Assembly: GCF_000590475.1 (NCBI RefSeq)
Contig: NZ_CP007441.1
Location: 2,858,660-2,922,659, forward strand
DNA from: Stutzerimonas stutzeri
GTDB lineage: Bacteria > Pseudomonadota > Gammaproteobacteria > Pseudomonadales > Pseudomonadaceae
Length of the DNA stretch: 64,000 nt
Direction: 5' to 3'
Below the pieces are notes generated by a model. It was not told the DNA's origin. It did not search any database and worked only from the letters and a program-made list of their open reading frames with translations. Positions 17,528 through 26,707 of this stretch are shown here, one piece after another. Both the position numbers and the translations under genes were made by a program. The stretch's first letter is position 1. Each line of letters starts with the position of its first letter.

Positions 17528-17828
17528 TAATGGCCCCTCGTCAGTTAGCCGCGTGCCCCTGGCCTGTTGATGTCGTCACGCAATAGTGACAGCAGGAAAA
17601 CACAAGGGTGCGCTCGAGTCGCTGTGACCGGTCGCCGCGGATGGCTGAGCGGAACTACATGGACGGCGCGTTAAGAAGCCCTGAGTGACGAGACGGGACG
17701 AGGACGGGAAGCCCAGCAGGCCCCAGACATCGAAGCTACACCGTGAGCTTATTAAAGAAACAAGCGAGAGGAATCGCCAGGGCGCCATAGGAGTAGGAGG
17801 CACCGACAGTCAACGATGCAGAAACGAA
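17528..17828. other. cioA upstream region without a supported gene
   Basis: About 300 bases between cioA and the tRNA-Asp terminator. It must contain the cio promoter on the minus strand, but I see no unambiguous -35/-10 or Anr-type palindrome. Open frames here are short and lack Shine-Dalgarno support. Confidence 0.5.
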
Positions 17829-17852
17829 AAAAGCGGCCATAGGGCCGCTTTT
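17829..17852 (-). terminator. Terminator of tRNA-Asp
   Basis: AAAAGCGGCC and GGCCGCTTTT form a 10-bp stem around a four-base loop. Read on the minus strand it ends in a T-run, about 40 bases beyond the tRNA 3' end. It could act in both directions. Confidence 0.85.
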
Positions 17853-17892
17853 AGCGAAGCATCCAGCCGTTCAGCGGGCTTGGAAGCAGATA

Positions 17893-17969
17893 TGGCGCAG
17901 CGGACGGGACTCGAACCCGCGACCCCCGGCGTGACAGGCCGGTATTCTAACCGACTGAACTACCGCTGC
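17893..17969 (-). tRNA. tRNA-Asp (anticodon GUC)
   Basis: A 77-base tRNA on the minus strand with encoded CCA. The acceptor stem is GCAGCGG/CCGCTGC, the anticodon loop reads CTGTCAC (GUC anticodon), and the T-loop is GGTTCGAGTCC. All stems pair by eye. Confidence 0.95.
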
Positions 17970-18062
17970 GCGTCGGCCGGACTTTCGTCCGAATCGTAAG
18001 GCCTGCATTTAAGCAGTAGCCAGCCGTGGAACCGATCCGGCTGATCGCCTTGCGAGGCGCGC

Positions 18063-18091
18063 AATTTACGCACCCCCCTCAATCAAGTCAA
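18063..18091 (-). promoter_or_regulatory. Sigma70 promoter for tRNA-Asp
   Basis: On the minus strand TTGACT (18091-18086), a 17-base spacer and TAAATT (18068-18063). This predicts transcription start near 18056 and a leader of about 85 bases before the tRNA. Confidence 0.65.
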
Positions 18092-18326
18092 CAGCGCAAA
18101 AGGTAATTTTCTTAAAAAATAGCGATCACCTAAGATCAGGGAGAGGAATAGCCATCCGTTGGGCACCTTTTGCCTGAAAAACAGTCAGTTGCACTAGCAT
18201 ACTCAGGTGCTTCTTTGTCATGGTCTCGGCCTAGACTGCCAGGATGCCGACCGTTAGTAGGAATCCGCACTACTTACCACGATCAGCGATCAAGCCGTCA
18301 TCCCTTAGATTCACGGAGTGCCTAGC

Positions 18327-18962
18327 TTGGCTTCCCCCGCAGCGTTGCAGAAAGTTCGCCAGCATGCGCCTCTTATCGTCAGCGCAGTTATCGTCGTGCT
18401 CTTCGGTTTCTTCCTTGCCGGCCAGATCAGAACATGGCTGCTGCTTACCCAGGCGCCGACCGCAGCAACCGCGGACAGCAATCAGCCCGCCGGAGTCGCG
18501 CCGGACCTGCAACGCATGGAAGGCCTGTTTGGCACATCAGCGACAGCAGGCCAACCCTATTCCCCCGGCGTATCGAGTTCTGATCTAACCTTGCTGGGCA
18601 GCTTCGTTCATGCCGACCCTGCTCGTTCCACGGCGATTATCAAGTTGAGCGGCCAGCCGCCACAGCTCTATCGGGTCGAACAGGAACTGGAATCGGGTGT
18701 ACGCCTGCACAATGTGCAGCCAGACAGAGTCGAAATATTGCGCGGCGGTCGCGTTGAAAGTCTGCATTTTCCAAGCGTCCGCTCCGCGACAGCTGTACCC
18801 GATAACCTGCCGGACTACAGTGAACCTGCGGCATTGGATCAACCGGACCCGCAAGCGGAAATGCTTCAACAGCAGATGGAAGCGCTCCGCCAACAGATGG
18901 AAGGGGCTGACACCCCGCCAGATACCATGCCCTCCGACGAACAGCCCACGGAAGACAACTGA
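18327..18962 (+). CDS. gspC: Type II secretion system protein GspC (XcpP-like)
   Basis: About 211 residues. It has one N-terminal inner-membrane anchor (about 15-36), a periplasmic HR domain (LTLLGSFVHADPARSTAIIK through GGRVESLHFP) and a Gln/Met-rich C-terminal helix (EMLQQQMEALRQQMEG) in place of a PDZ domain, as in Pseudomonas XcpP. The HR domain contacts the N0 domain of the secretin. A TTG start at 18327 is favoured because GGAG lies eight bases upstream; the GTG at 18318 touches the same GGAG and has no spacing. The gene is three bases from gspD. No other gsp gene is in the window. Confidence 0.88.
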   Translation: MASPAALQKVRQHAPLIVSAVIVVLFGFFLAGQIRTWLLLTQAPTAATADSNQPAGVAPDLQRMEGLFGTSATAGQPYSPGVSSSDLTLLGSFVHADPARSTAIIKLSGQPPQLYRVEQELESGVRLHNVQPDRVEILRGGRVESLHFPSVRSATAVPDNLPDYSEPAALDQPDPQAEMLQQQMEALRQQMEGADTPPDTMPSDEQPTEDN

Positions 18963-18965
18963 CCG

Positions 18966-21236
18966 ATGCTGCCTTTTTCCTCCCGCCCGCTCATTGCCTT
19001 GCTCGCCGCCGGAATGCTCGCCGCTCCCCTGCCTTTGCTGGCGGCCGACCCCGGAATCGAGCCGAGCAACACCCAGCAGGACGGCTGGACAATCAACCTC
19101 AAGGATGCCGACATCCGCGCCTTCGTCGATCAGATCAGCCAATTGACCGGGCAGACCTTCATTGTCGATCCGCGCGTAAAAGGCCAGGTCAGTGTGGTGT
19201 CGTCGACGACCCTCTCCCTGTCCGAGGTTTATCAACTGTTCCTCTCGGTCATGGCGACGCACGGCTACAGCGTCCTCACCCAAGGCGAAATCACACGAAT
19301 CGTGCCCAACGCCGAGGCGAAATCGGAGGCTGGCGGGGGGCCGACCGGCGGCGATCTGCTGGAAACCCGAGTGATTCAAGTCCAGCATACGTCCGCCACC
19401 GAGTTGATCCCGCTGATTCGCCCACTGGTGCCGCAGTATGGCCACCTCGCCGCCGTAGCGTCTGCCAATGCACTGATCATCAGCGACCGCAGCGCGAACA
19501 TCGCTCGCATCGAGGACCTGGTCCGCCAGCTCGACCGCGCTCAAACCGACGACCACAGCGTAGTGAACTTACAGTACGGCTGGGCTGCGGATATCGCCGA
19601 GGTGCTGCGCAACACACTCGCCCGGGGCGAGGCGCGTGATACCGCGGGCGCGCAGATCATTGCCGATTCGCGCACTAATCGACTAGTTTTTACCGGGCCT
19701 GAGCAGGCGCGACAGAAGCTCGCCAGCCTGGCGAAAACGCTCGACACACCGAGCACCCGCTCGGCCAACACGCGGGTCATTCGCCTGCGCCACAACGATG
19801 CCAAGGCCCTGGCCGAGACCCTTGGCGACATTTCCGAAAGCCTCGCAACTCCAACCGATGGCGAAGCCCAAGGCGGAAGACAACAGAACATCCTCATTCG
19901 CGCCGACGAAAGCCTCAACGCCCTGGTCATGCTCGCCGAGCCCGAGCTGATCGGCACCCTTGAGTCCATCGTGCGGCAGTTGGACATCCCACGCGCCCAG
20001 GTCATGGTCGAGGCGGCCATCGTCGAAGTCTCCGGTGATATCTCCGACGCCCTTGGCGTTCAGTGGGCAGTCGATGCGCGCGGCAGCACCGGTGGCGCCG
20101 GCGGAGTCAGCTTCGGCAATACCGGTATATCCATCGGCAGCGTGCTCAATGCGATCCAGGAAGACGAGATCCCCACCGACCTTCCCGATGGCGCCATCAT
20201 CGGCATCGGCACGCGCAGCTTTGGCGCCTTGATCACTGCCCTTTCGGCAAACAGCAAGAGCAACCTGCTGTCAACTCCCAGCCTACTGACGCTCGACAAC
20301 CAGGAAGCAGAGATCCTCGTAGGACAGAACGTGCCGTTTCAGACCGGCAGCTATACGACCGACTCGTCCGGGGCGAACAACCCCTTCACCACTATCGAAC
20401 GACAGGACATTGGCGTGACGTTGAAGGTCGTGCCGCACATCAACGATGGCGCTACGCTACGCCTGGAAATCGAACAGGAAATTTCCTCGATCGCGCCCTC
20501 GGCGAGCCTGTCCGCACAGGCGGTTGATCTGGTAACCAACAAGCGGTCGATCAAGAGCACCATTCTCGCCGAGGATGGCCAGGTGATCGTGCTCGGCGGG
20601 CTGATTCAGGACGACGTGACCCAGACTAACTCCAAGGTTCCGTTGCTCGGCGACATCCCGCTGCTCGGCGGACTGTTTCGCTCCACCCAGGAAACCCATG
20701 TCAAGCGCAACCTCATGGTCTTCCTGCGGCCGACTGTCGTTCGTGATCGCGCCGGACTCGCGGCCCTTTCTGGCAAGAAATACAGCGACATCCGGGTCAT
20801 CGAAACCGAATCTGACAGCCCGAGTATTCTTCCCGCCACGCCCGAGCGACTATTCGATGGCCAAGGCCAGCCTGCGCCAGCGATCGACCTTCGCTCCAAC
20901 GAGCCGGCGCAGCGCCGTGCAATACCCAAGGCACCCGCAACCCAACGGGCGCCAGCAACTGTCGCGCCACAGGCACAGGCACAACCACAATCAGCGATGC
21001 GTTCGGGCTGGGCCGTACAAGTAGCCAGCCTGCAAAACCGCGACGGCGCCAAGGCATTGCAGGAAAAGCTGGGTGCTGAAGGCTTCGATGCTTATATCAG
21101 GTCAACGGGCCGCACTCATCGCGTCTTCGTCGGACCGGTGGGTCAGCGCCAGGAAGCCAATCGGCTCCGCGACCAGCTCGCCGAAGAACAGCGCCTGGAC
21201 GGCTTCATAGTGAATTTTGAATCCGGGGATAACTGA
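18966..21236 (+). CDS. gspD: Type II secretin GspD (XcpQ-like) with C-terminal SPOR domain
   Basis: A 756-residue outer-membrane secretin. It has a signal peptide (about 1-26, ending PLPLLA), an N0 domain (NLKDADIRAFVDQISQLTG), N1-N3 domains to about 330, and a secretin core with VPFQTGSY and the end signature VLGGLIQDDVTQTNSKVPLL followed by GDIPLLGGLF. Canonical homology ends near residue 600 (LMVFLRPTVV). A Pro/Ala/Gln linker (about 630-678) then leads to an in-frame SPOR domain at 681-751 (GWAVQVASL to DGFIVNF). SPOR domains bind glycan strands lacking stem peptides. I know of no standard GspD with this tail; the Pseudomonas XcpQ is about 100 residues shorter. Confidence 0.92.
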   Translation: MLPFSSRPLIALLAAGMLAAPLPLLAADPGIEPSNTQQDGWTINLKDADIRAFVDQISQLTGQTFIVDPRVKGQVSVVSSTTLSLSEVYQLFLSVMATHGYSVLTQGEITRIVPNAEAKSEAGGGPTGGDLLETRVIQVQHTSATELIPLIRPLVPQYGHLAAVASANALIISDRSANIARIEDLVRQLDRAQTDDHSVVNLQYGWAADIAEVLRNTLARGEARDTAGAQIIADSRTNRLVFTGPEQARQKLASLAKTLDTPSTRSANTRVIRLRHNDAKALAETLGDISESLATPTDGEAQGGRQQNILIRADESLNALVMLAEPELIGTLESIVRQLDIPRAQVMVEAAIVEVSGDISDALGVQWAVDARGSTGGAGGVSFGNTGISIGSVLNAIQEDEIPTDLPDGAIIGIGTRSFGALITALSANSKSNLLSTPSLLTLDNQEAEILVGQNVPFQTGSYTTDSSGANNPFTTIERQDIGVTLKVVPHINDGATLRLEIEQEISSIAPSASLSAQAVDLVTNKRSIKSTILAEDGQVIVLGGLIQDDVTQTNSKVPLLGDIPLLGGLFRSTQETHVKRNLMVFLRPTVVRDRAGLAALSGKKYSDIRVIETESDSPSILPATPERLFDGQGQPAPAIDLRSNEPAQRRAIPKAPATQRAPATVAPQAQAQPQSAMRSGWAVQVASLQNRDGAKALQEKLGAEGFDAYIRSTGRTHRVFVGPVGQRQEANRLRDQLAEEQRLDGFIVNFESGDN

Positions 21237-21280
21237 TAGCCGTGCCATCTTGGCGACCCGCTCGGGCCGCCAGGATCGCA

Positions 21281-22492
21281 TCAGAGCGCGGCCAGTCCTC
21301 GAGCGAGGTCGGCTTTCAGATCGGCCACATCTTCCAGGCCCACCGCCACGCGGATCAGGCTGTCGCGAATACCGGCTGTCGCACGATCTTCGGGGGAAAG
21401 CCGACCATGGGTGGTTGAACCCGGATGGGTGATGGTGGTTTTGCTGTCGCCCAGATTAGCCGTGATGGAAATCAGACGGGTTGCATCGATGAAACGCCAC
21501 GCACTGTCCTTACCCCCAGCCACCTCGAAACTCAGCACCGCTCCGAAACCTTTCTGCTGGCGCTTGGCCAGCTCATGTTGCGGATGGCTGGACAAGCCGG
21601 CGTAATACACCTTTTCAATGCCCGGCTGTTGTTCGAGCCACTCGGCCAACACCTGCGCGCTGGCGCAATGGGCCTGCATGCGCAGCCGCAAGGTTTCCAA
21701 CCCCTTGAGAAAGACCCAGGCGTTGAATGGGCTCAGCGTAGGGCCGGCCGTACGCAAAAAGCCCACCACTTCTTTCATCTGCTCCGCTTTGCCAGCCACA
21801 ACCCCACCCAGGCAGCGGCCCTGCCCGTCGATGTACTTGGTGGCCGAGTGGATGATGATGTCCGCGCCAAGTGCTAGCGGTTGTTGCAGCACCGGCGTGC
21901 AGAAGCAGTTGTCCACCGCCAACATGGCGCCCTTTGCATGGCAGAGCGAAGCCAAGGCTTCGATATCCACCAGTTCGGCCAGGGGATTCGAAGGCGACTC
22001 GACAAACACCAGGCGGGTATTGGGTTTGAACGCCGGCTCCCAGACGCCGACATCCGTGAGCGGAACGTAGTCGACTTCGAGCCCGAAGCGCTTGAGGTAC
22101 TTCTCGAACAACGAAACCGTCGCACCGAAGACGCTGCGCGACACCAGCACATGATCGCCGGCCGAGCACAGACTCATCACCGTTGCCAGGATGGCGGCCA
22201 TACCGGATGCGGTCGCCACGGCCTGCTCGGCACCCTCCATGGCGGCAATGCGCTCTTCGAACGCGCGCACGGTGGGGTTGGTATAGCGCGAATAGACATT
22301 GCCCGGCACTTCGCCGGCAAAACGCGCGGCGGCGTCGGCAGCACTGCGAAACACGTAGCTGGACGTGAAAAAGAGCGGCTCGCCGTGCTCACCCTCAGGC
22401 GAGCGGTGCTGGCCGGCACGAACCGCTAATGTGTCCATGCCTACGCCGGACAGATCACTGTCCAGTCGGCCCGCATCCCAGTCGGTTGTCAT
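21281..22492 (-). CDS. metZ: O-succinylhomoserine sulfhydrylase
   Basis: A 403-residue PLP enzyme of the Cys/Met metabolism (gamma-family) fold. It makes homocysteine from O-succinylhomoserine and sulfide in methionine synthesis. Visible features are NVYSRYTNPTVRAFEERIAA, ATASGMAAI, AVDNCFCTPVLQQPLALGAD and the PLP lysine in HSATKYIDGQGR. The start is the ATG at 22492 (MTTDWDAGRLDSDL), matching Pseudomonas MetZ; a GTG four codons upstream is also in frame. It lies downstream of purF on the same strand, as in P. aeruginosa. Confidence 0.95.
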   Translation of the reverse strand: MTTDWDAGRLDSDLSGVGMDTLAVRAGQHRSPEGEHGEPLFFTSSYVFRSAADAAARFAGEVPGNVYSRYTNPTVRAFEERIAAMEGAEQAVATASGMAAILATVMSLCSAGDHVLVSRSVFGATVSLFEKYLKRFGLEVDYVPLTDVGVWEPAFKPNTRLVFVESPSNPLAELVDIEALASLCHAKGAMLAVDNCFCTPVLQQPLALGADIIIHSATKYIDGQGRCLGGVVAGKAEQMKEVVGFLRTAGPTLSPFNAWVFLKGLETLRLRMQAHCASAQVLAEWLEQQPGIEKVYYAGLSSHPQHELAKRQQKGFGAVLSFEVAGGKDSAWRFIDATRLISITANLGDSKTTITHPGSTTHGRLSPEDRATAGIRDSLIRVAVGLEDVADLKADLARGLAAL

Positions 22493-22540
22493 AGTCGTTT
22501 CCACCTGATTCGAGGCGGCAATGCCACCGGATTTTGGCGA

Positions 22541-24046
22541 TCAGTTGTTGTAGAGATCGATGATGGCACTGCCTGCGACGCCCTTGTTCTTACTCATGTC
22601 GTTGCGCGCCTGCTCGATCTTGTGCAGATAGACATCGTCGATATCGCCGGTCACATATTTGCCATCGAATACCGCGCAATCGAAATTCTCTATCTTGACC
22701 TTACCACCGCCGACGGCGTCGATCAGATCAGGGAGATCCTGATAGATCAGCCAGTCGGCGCCGATCAACTCTGCAACCTCTTCGGTACTGCGGTTGTGCG
22801 CAATGAGTTCGTGCGCGCTGGGCATGTCGATGCCATAGACGTTCGGGTAACGGACAGCAGGCGCGGCGGAACAGAAATAAACGTTCCTCGCCCCGGCTTC
22901 GCGAGCCATCTGAATGATCTGCTTGCAGGTCGTGCCGCGGACGATGGAGTCATCCACCAGCATGACGTTCTTGCCACGGAACTCAAGATCGATGGCATTG
23001 AGCTTCTGCCGCACGGATTTCTTGCGTGCTGCCTGGCCCGGCATGATGAAGGTTCGGCCGATGTAGCGATTCTTGACGAAACCTTCGCGGAACTTCACAC
23101 CCAGGCGGTTAGCCAGCTCCAGCGCCGCCGTGCGGCTGGTGTCCGGAATCGGGATGACGACGTCGATGTCGTGATCCGGGCGCTCGCGCAGAATCTTGTC
23201 CGCCAGCTTCTCACCCATGCGCAGGCGCGCCTTGTACACCGAAACGCCGTCCATCAGGGAGTCGGAGCGCGCCAGATAAACGTGCTCGAAAATGCAGGGG
23301 GCATAATGAGGATTCGGTGCGCACTGACGGGTGTGAAGCTTGCCATCTGCCGTGATGTAAACCGCTTCGCCCGGTGCCAGATCGCGGATCAGCGAAAAGC
23401 CCAGTACGTCCAGCGCGACGCTTTCAGAGGCGATCATGTATTCGACGCCCTGGTCGGTGTGGCGCTGGCCGAAGACGATTGGGCGAATGGCGTGAGGATC
23501 GCGGAAGCCGACGATGCCGTATCCGGTCACCATGGCCACTACCGCATACCCACCCACGCAGCGCTCATGGACCTTGGCCACCGCAGCGAATACATCCTCC
23601 TCGGTGGGCTGCAGCTTGCCTCGTACGGCCAGCTCGTGTGCGAACACGTTGAGCAGCACCTCCGAATCGGAATTGGTATTCACATGACGTAGGTCGGACT
23701 CGTAGATTTCCTTGGTCAACTGGTCGACGTTGGTCAGGTTGCCATTATGAGCGAGGGTGATGCCATAGGGCGAGTTCACGTAGAACGGCTGAGCCTCCGC
23801 AGAGCTCGAGCTGCCGGCGGTTGGGTACCGTACGTGGCCAATACCCATGTTGCCGACCAGACGCTGCATGTGGCGCTGCTGGAAGACGTCGCGAACCAAC
23901 CCGTTGTCCTTGCGCAGGAACAGCTTGCCGCCGTCGCTGGTCACGATTCCGGCTGCATCCTGCCCACGGTGTTGCAGTACGGTAAGCGCGTCATACAACG
24001 CTTGATTGACGTTCGACTTACCGACGATGCCGACAATGCCACACAT
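22541..24046 (-). CDS. purF: Amidophosphoribosyltransferase
   Basis: A 501-residue enzyme for the first committed step of purine synthesis: PRPP plus glutamine to phosphoribosylamine. Cys2 (MCGIVGIVG) is the glutaminase nucleophile after removal of Met1. HRGQDAAGI, NGNLTN and the PRPP-binding loop VMLVDDSIVRGTT are all present. Length is normal. It follows cvpA on the same strand with an 87-base gap; cvpA-purF is a conserved pair in proteobacteria. Confidence 0.97.
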   Translation of the reverse strand: MCGIVGIVGKSNVNQALYDALTVLQHRGQDAAGIVTSDGGKLFLRKDNGLVRDVFQQRHMQRLVGNMGIGHVRYPTAGSSSSAEAQPFYVNSPYGITLAHNGNLTNVDQLTKEIYESDLRHVNTNSDSEVLLNVFAHELAVRGKLQPTEEDVFAAVAKVHERCVGGYAVVAMVTGYGIVGFRDPHAIRPIVFGQRHTDQGVEYMIASESVALDVLGFSLIRDLAPGEAVYITADGKLHTRQCAPNPHYAPCIFEHVYLARSDSLMDGVSVYKARLRMGEKLADKILRERPDHDIDVVIPIPDTSRTAALELANRLGVKFREGFVKNRYIGRTFIMPGQAARKKSVRQKLNAIDLEFRGKNVMLVDDSIVRGTTCKQIIQMAREAGARNVYFCSAAPAVRYPNVYGIDMPSAHELIAHNRSTEEVAELIGADWLIYQDLPDLIDAVGGGKVKIENFDCAVFDGKYVTGDIDDVYLHKIEQARNDMSKNKGVAGSAIIDLYNN

Positions 24047-24133
24047 GCAAGGAACCTCTCAGTTATTACAGGCTGATCCGGACATGCCACAGGCCTGAAA
24101 GCCTTGAGCGCGCCCGTTGTAAAAATGCTCGTC

Positions 24134-24646
24134 TCAGCCTGAGGCGTCGAGCGAGCCGGCCACCCACTGGCTTCCAAACCCAAGGATCAGGTTCTTCGAC
24201 CAGTCGGCAACCAACAAAAAATGCGGTAGCAGTGTCGACTCGCGCCACCATGGGTCCTGCTGTACTGGCGCAAGGCTAAGGAGCCCCACCAGCACCACGA
24301 TCAGCAACCCGCCTCGGGCCGCACCGAACACCATTCCGAGAAAGCGATCCGTGCCGGACAGGCCGGTTACTCGAACCAGCTCACCGATGAGGAAATTGAT
24401 CAGTGCGCCTACCAGTAAGGTCACGACGAACAGAATCACGCATGCTGCGATGACTTGAAAGGAAGGAGTGCTAATGAATTCGGCAAGATGATGTGACAGC
24501 GCACCACCGAACATCCAGGCAACGACACCAGCAATAATCCAGGTGAGCAGGGAAAGCGCTTCCTTGACGAAACCGCGCTTCAAGCTGATCAGGCTGGAGA
24601 TGACCACAACGGCGATAAACGCCCAATCGACCCAGGTGAGCGTCAC
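24134..24646 (-). CDS. cvpA: CvpA family inner-membrane protein
   Basis: A 170-residue protein with four predicted membrane helices. It begins MTLTWVDWAFIAVVVISSLI and contains SLKRGFVKEALSLLTWI and GTDRFLGMVFGAARG, which are CvpA signatures. CvpA is linked to colicin V production, bile/envelope stress tolerance and purF expression; its biochemical role is unsettled. It precedes purF and follows the SPOR-domain gene. Confidence 0.92.
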   Translation of the reverse strand: MTLTWVDWAFIAVVVISSLISLKRGFVKEALSLLTWIIAGVVAWMFGGALSHHLAEFISTPSFQVIAACVILFVVTLLVGALINFLIGELVRVTGLSGTDRFLGMVFGAARGGLLIVVLVGLLSLAPVQQDPWWRESTLLPHFLLVADWSKNLILGFGSQWVAGSLDASG

Positions 24647-24783
24647 GGGGTTTCCTGCAAAGGAGAAAGGCGGCGTATTTTAGCAGAGCACCTGCCAAGG
24701 AGTAAGCACCACGAGCTTGCTCTTGCCCGCAGCCGGCTGAGCCACCATCAGGTAAGCCAGCCGGATGCCGATGCGCAGCGGCT

Positions 24784-25413
24784 TCAGCCCTGTTCGGGCT
24801 TGAAGCGCACAACGAACCCGTTCAGTTTCTGTTGTCGCTGCAGCTGATCACGCAAGCGATTGGCTTCCGCCCGCTCCACCAACGGCCCGACGAACACACG
24901 ATTCATCCCGTCCGCGGTGCGTATATAGGCGTTATAGCCCTGTGTTCGCAGCGTTTGCTGCAGCTTGTCAGCGTTCTCGCGACTGGACAAACTGGCCAGC
25001 TGCACCGACCAGCTAACCGGAAGGTTCGCGGTATCCAGGCGTTTTTCTTCTGATGTGGCCGGCGCGGATACTGGAGCCTGGACGGTTGTCGGCTCAGCCG
25101 CTACTGGAGGCGTTGGCTGCGGCTCAACAGGGGCCGGACTGATGGGGGCCGCTGGAGCCTCAGACTCGGCTGTGGGCCCCGCCTCGTCGATGATTTCAAA
25201 TTCTTCAGGAAAGGGCTCGACCTGCGGATCCGGGACATCGACAGGCCGTGTCTCGATCGCAGGCACAGCGGGTGCTTCGGGCATTTGCGGCGCATCCACG
25301 GCAACCTGTTGGTCAGCATCGTCACGATTGAAAAGCATCGGAACGAATATCACTGCCAGCGCAACAAGCACCAGAGCACCGACGATACGCTGAACTAAAC
25401 CTCTATCCACCAA
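24784..25413 (-). CDS. SPOR-domain protein, DedD-like
   Basis: About 209 residues: a short cytoplasmic start, one membrane helix (VQRIVGALVLVALAVIFVPM), a Pro/Ala/Glu-rich periplasmic linker, and a C-terminal SPOR domain from SWSVQLASL to NGFVVRF. DedD-like proteins go to the septum by binding denuded peptidoglycan. I choose a TTG start at 25413 because GGAGG sits eight bases upstream; a GTG follows immediately. The start overlaps the end of folC by 11 bases, so translation is coupled. Its SPOR domain is strikingly close to the tail of GspD encoded 3.5 kb away. Confidence 0.85.
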   Translation of the reverse strand: MVDRGLVQRIVGALVLVALAVIFVPMLFNRDDADQQVAVDAPQMPEAPAVPAIETRPVDVPDPQVEPFPEEFEIIDEAGPTAESEAPAAPISPAPVEPQPTPPVAAEPTTVQAPVSAPATSEEKRLDTANLPVSWSVQLASLSSRENADKLQQTLRTQGYNAYIRTADGMNRVFVGPLVERAEANRLRDQLQRQQKLNGFVVRFKPEQG

Positions 25414-26707
25414 GACTATGCCCTCCACCCGTTGCGTGTCGCTCAAGCCAGGCCAACGCCTCAGCCACGCAATAAAAAGATCCGAACAGCAATATCTCGT
25501 CCCCCTCTGCAGCCTGATCACACTGCTGTTCGAGTGCCTGAGATATTCCAGGGTAGATAGTGACGATCGCGCCCCGTTCCATCAATGACGAACTCAGCTC
25601 GGCTGCAGAGCGCGAACGAGGCGTCGCTAATGGCGCAACCGCCCAAGTATCGACGACCGGCCGCAATTCGTCGATCACGCCGGACAGGTCTTTGTCAGCC
25701 AACAAGCCGAACACCGCCAGTCGGCGACCGGATTTCGGCTGCTGTCGGAGTTGTGTGGCCAAATAGGCGGCCGCGTGGGGGTTGTGCCCGACATCGAGCA
25801 GTATCACCAGCTCTCGGCCCTTCCAGCGAACCGTCCGCCGATCCAGACGCCCAGTAACACGCGTATTCCGCAACGCTTCGATGAGCGACTCCGAGCTCCA
25901 GGACGGCTCGATCAATGCAAACGCCTGCAATGCCAGCGCGGCGTTTTCCAGCGGCAAACTAAGCATTGGCAGATTTCGCAATTCCAACGCGTTCCCGGCC
26001 CCGTCTTTACCCTGCCAGTGCCAACAGGTGGCTTCTCTCACCAGATCGAAGTCGCACCCGCGCACCAACAACGGCACGGCGGACTGATTGGCGTGTTCCA
26101 GCATCGATTCTGGTGGTGAAGGATCACCGCATACGGCGGGTTTGGAGGAGCGAAATATCCCAGACTTTTCAAACGCCACGCTCTCGCGCGTGAACCCTAA
26201 CCATTCGGCATGATCCAAACCGATATTGGTGACCACCGCAACATTGGCATCGATCAGGTTTACCGCGTCGAGACGCCCGCCCAGACCGACCTCCAGCACC
26301 ACGGCATCCAGTGCCTCGCGCTCGAAAAGCCAGAACGCGGCCAGCGTACCCATCTCAAAATAGGTCAGGGAGACCGAGCCACGTGCGCGCTCGACCGCCT
26401 CGAAAGCTTCGCATAGCGCATCGTCGCTGACATCAGCTCCATTGAGGCGCACACGCTCGTTGTAACGCAACAGGTGCGGTGAGCTGTAAACGCCCACCGT
26501 CTTGCCCTGCCCCGCCAGCATCTTGGCAATGAAGGCGCAGGTCGAGCCTTTACCGTTTGTGCCTGTGACGGTAACGACCTGAGGAGCCGGACGTGTGAGT
26601 CCAAGTCTTGTCGCCACCGCGCGGCAGCGATCAAGCCCCATATCGATGGCGGTAGGGTGCAGCTGCTCGAGATACTCGAGCCAGTCCTGCAGACGCCGCC
26701 GAGTCAT
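25403..26707 (-). CDS. folC: Bifunctional folylpolyglutamate synthase / dihydrofolate synthase
   Basis: A 434-residue Mur-ligase-family enzyme that adds glutamate to dihydropteroate and folates. The P-loop is VTGTNGKGSTCAF. EVGLGGRLDAVN and NIGLDHAEWLG are typical FolC motifs, and DVGHNPHAA marks the C-terminal domain. Its ATG overlaps the accD stop by four bases, and its end overlaps the SPOR gene, giving an accD-folC-dedD-cvpA-purF gene string as in other gammaproteobacteria. Confidence 0.95.
   Translation of the reverse strand: MTRRRLQDWLEYLEQLHPTAIDMGLDRCRAVATRLGLTRPAPQVVTVTGTNGKGSTCAFIAKMLAGQGKTVGVYSSPHLLRYNERVRLNGADVSDDALCEAFEAVERARGSVSLTYFEMGTLAAFWLFEREALDAVVLEVGLGGRLDAVNLIDANVAVVTNIGLDHAEWLGFTRESVAFEKSGIFRSSKPAVCGDPSPPESMLEHANQSAVPLLVRGCDFDLVREATCWHWQGKDGAGNALELRNLPMLSLPLENAALALQAFALIEPSWSSESLIEALRNTRVTGRLDRRTVRWKGRELVILLDVGHNPHAAAYLATQLRQQPKSGRRLAVFGLLADKDLSGVIDELRPVVDTWAVAPLATPRSRSAAELSSSLMERGAIVTIYPGISQALEQQCDQAAEGDEILLFGSFYCVAEALAWLERHATGGGHSLGG

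Noticed and set aside
17560..17590. Anr/Fnr box upstream of cioA (TTGATGTCGTCACGCAA)
   Set aside because: Only the left half-site matches TTGAT-N4-ATCAA; the right half is poor.
17685..17999. 104-codon frame reading through the tRNA-Asp complement (contains RTGLEPATPGV)
   Set aside because: This is the well-known spurious translation of a tRNA gene; no Shine-Dalgarno, and the tRNA explains the sequence.
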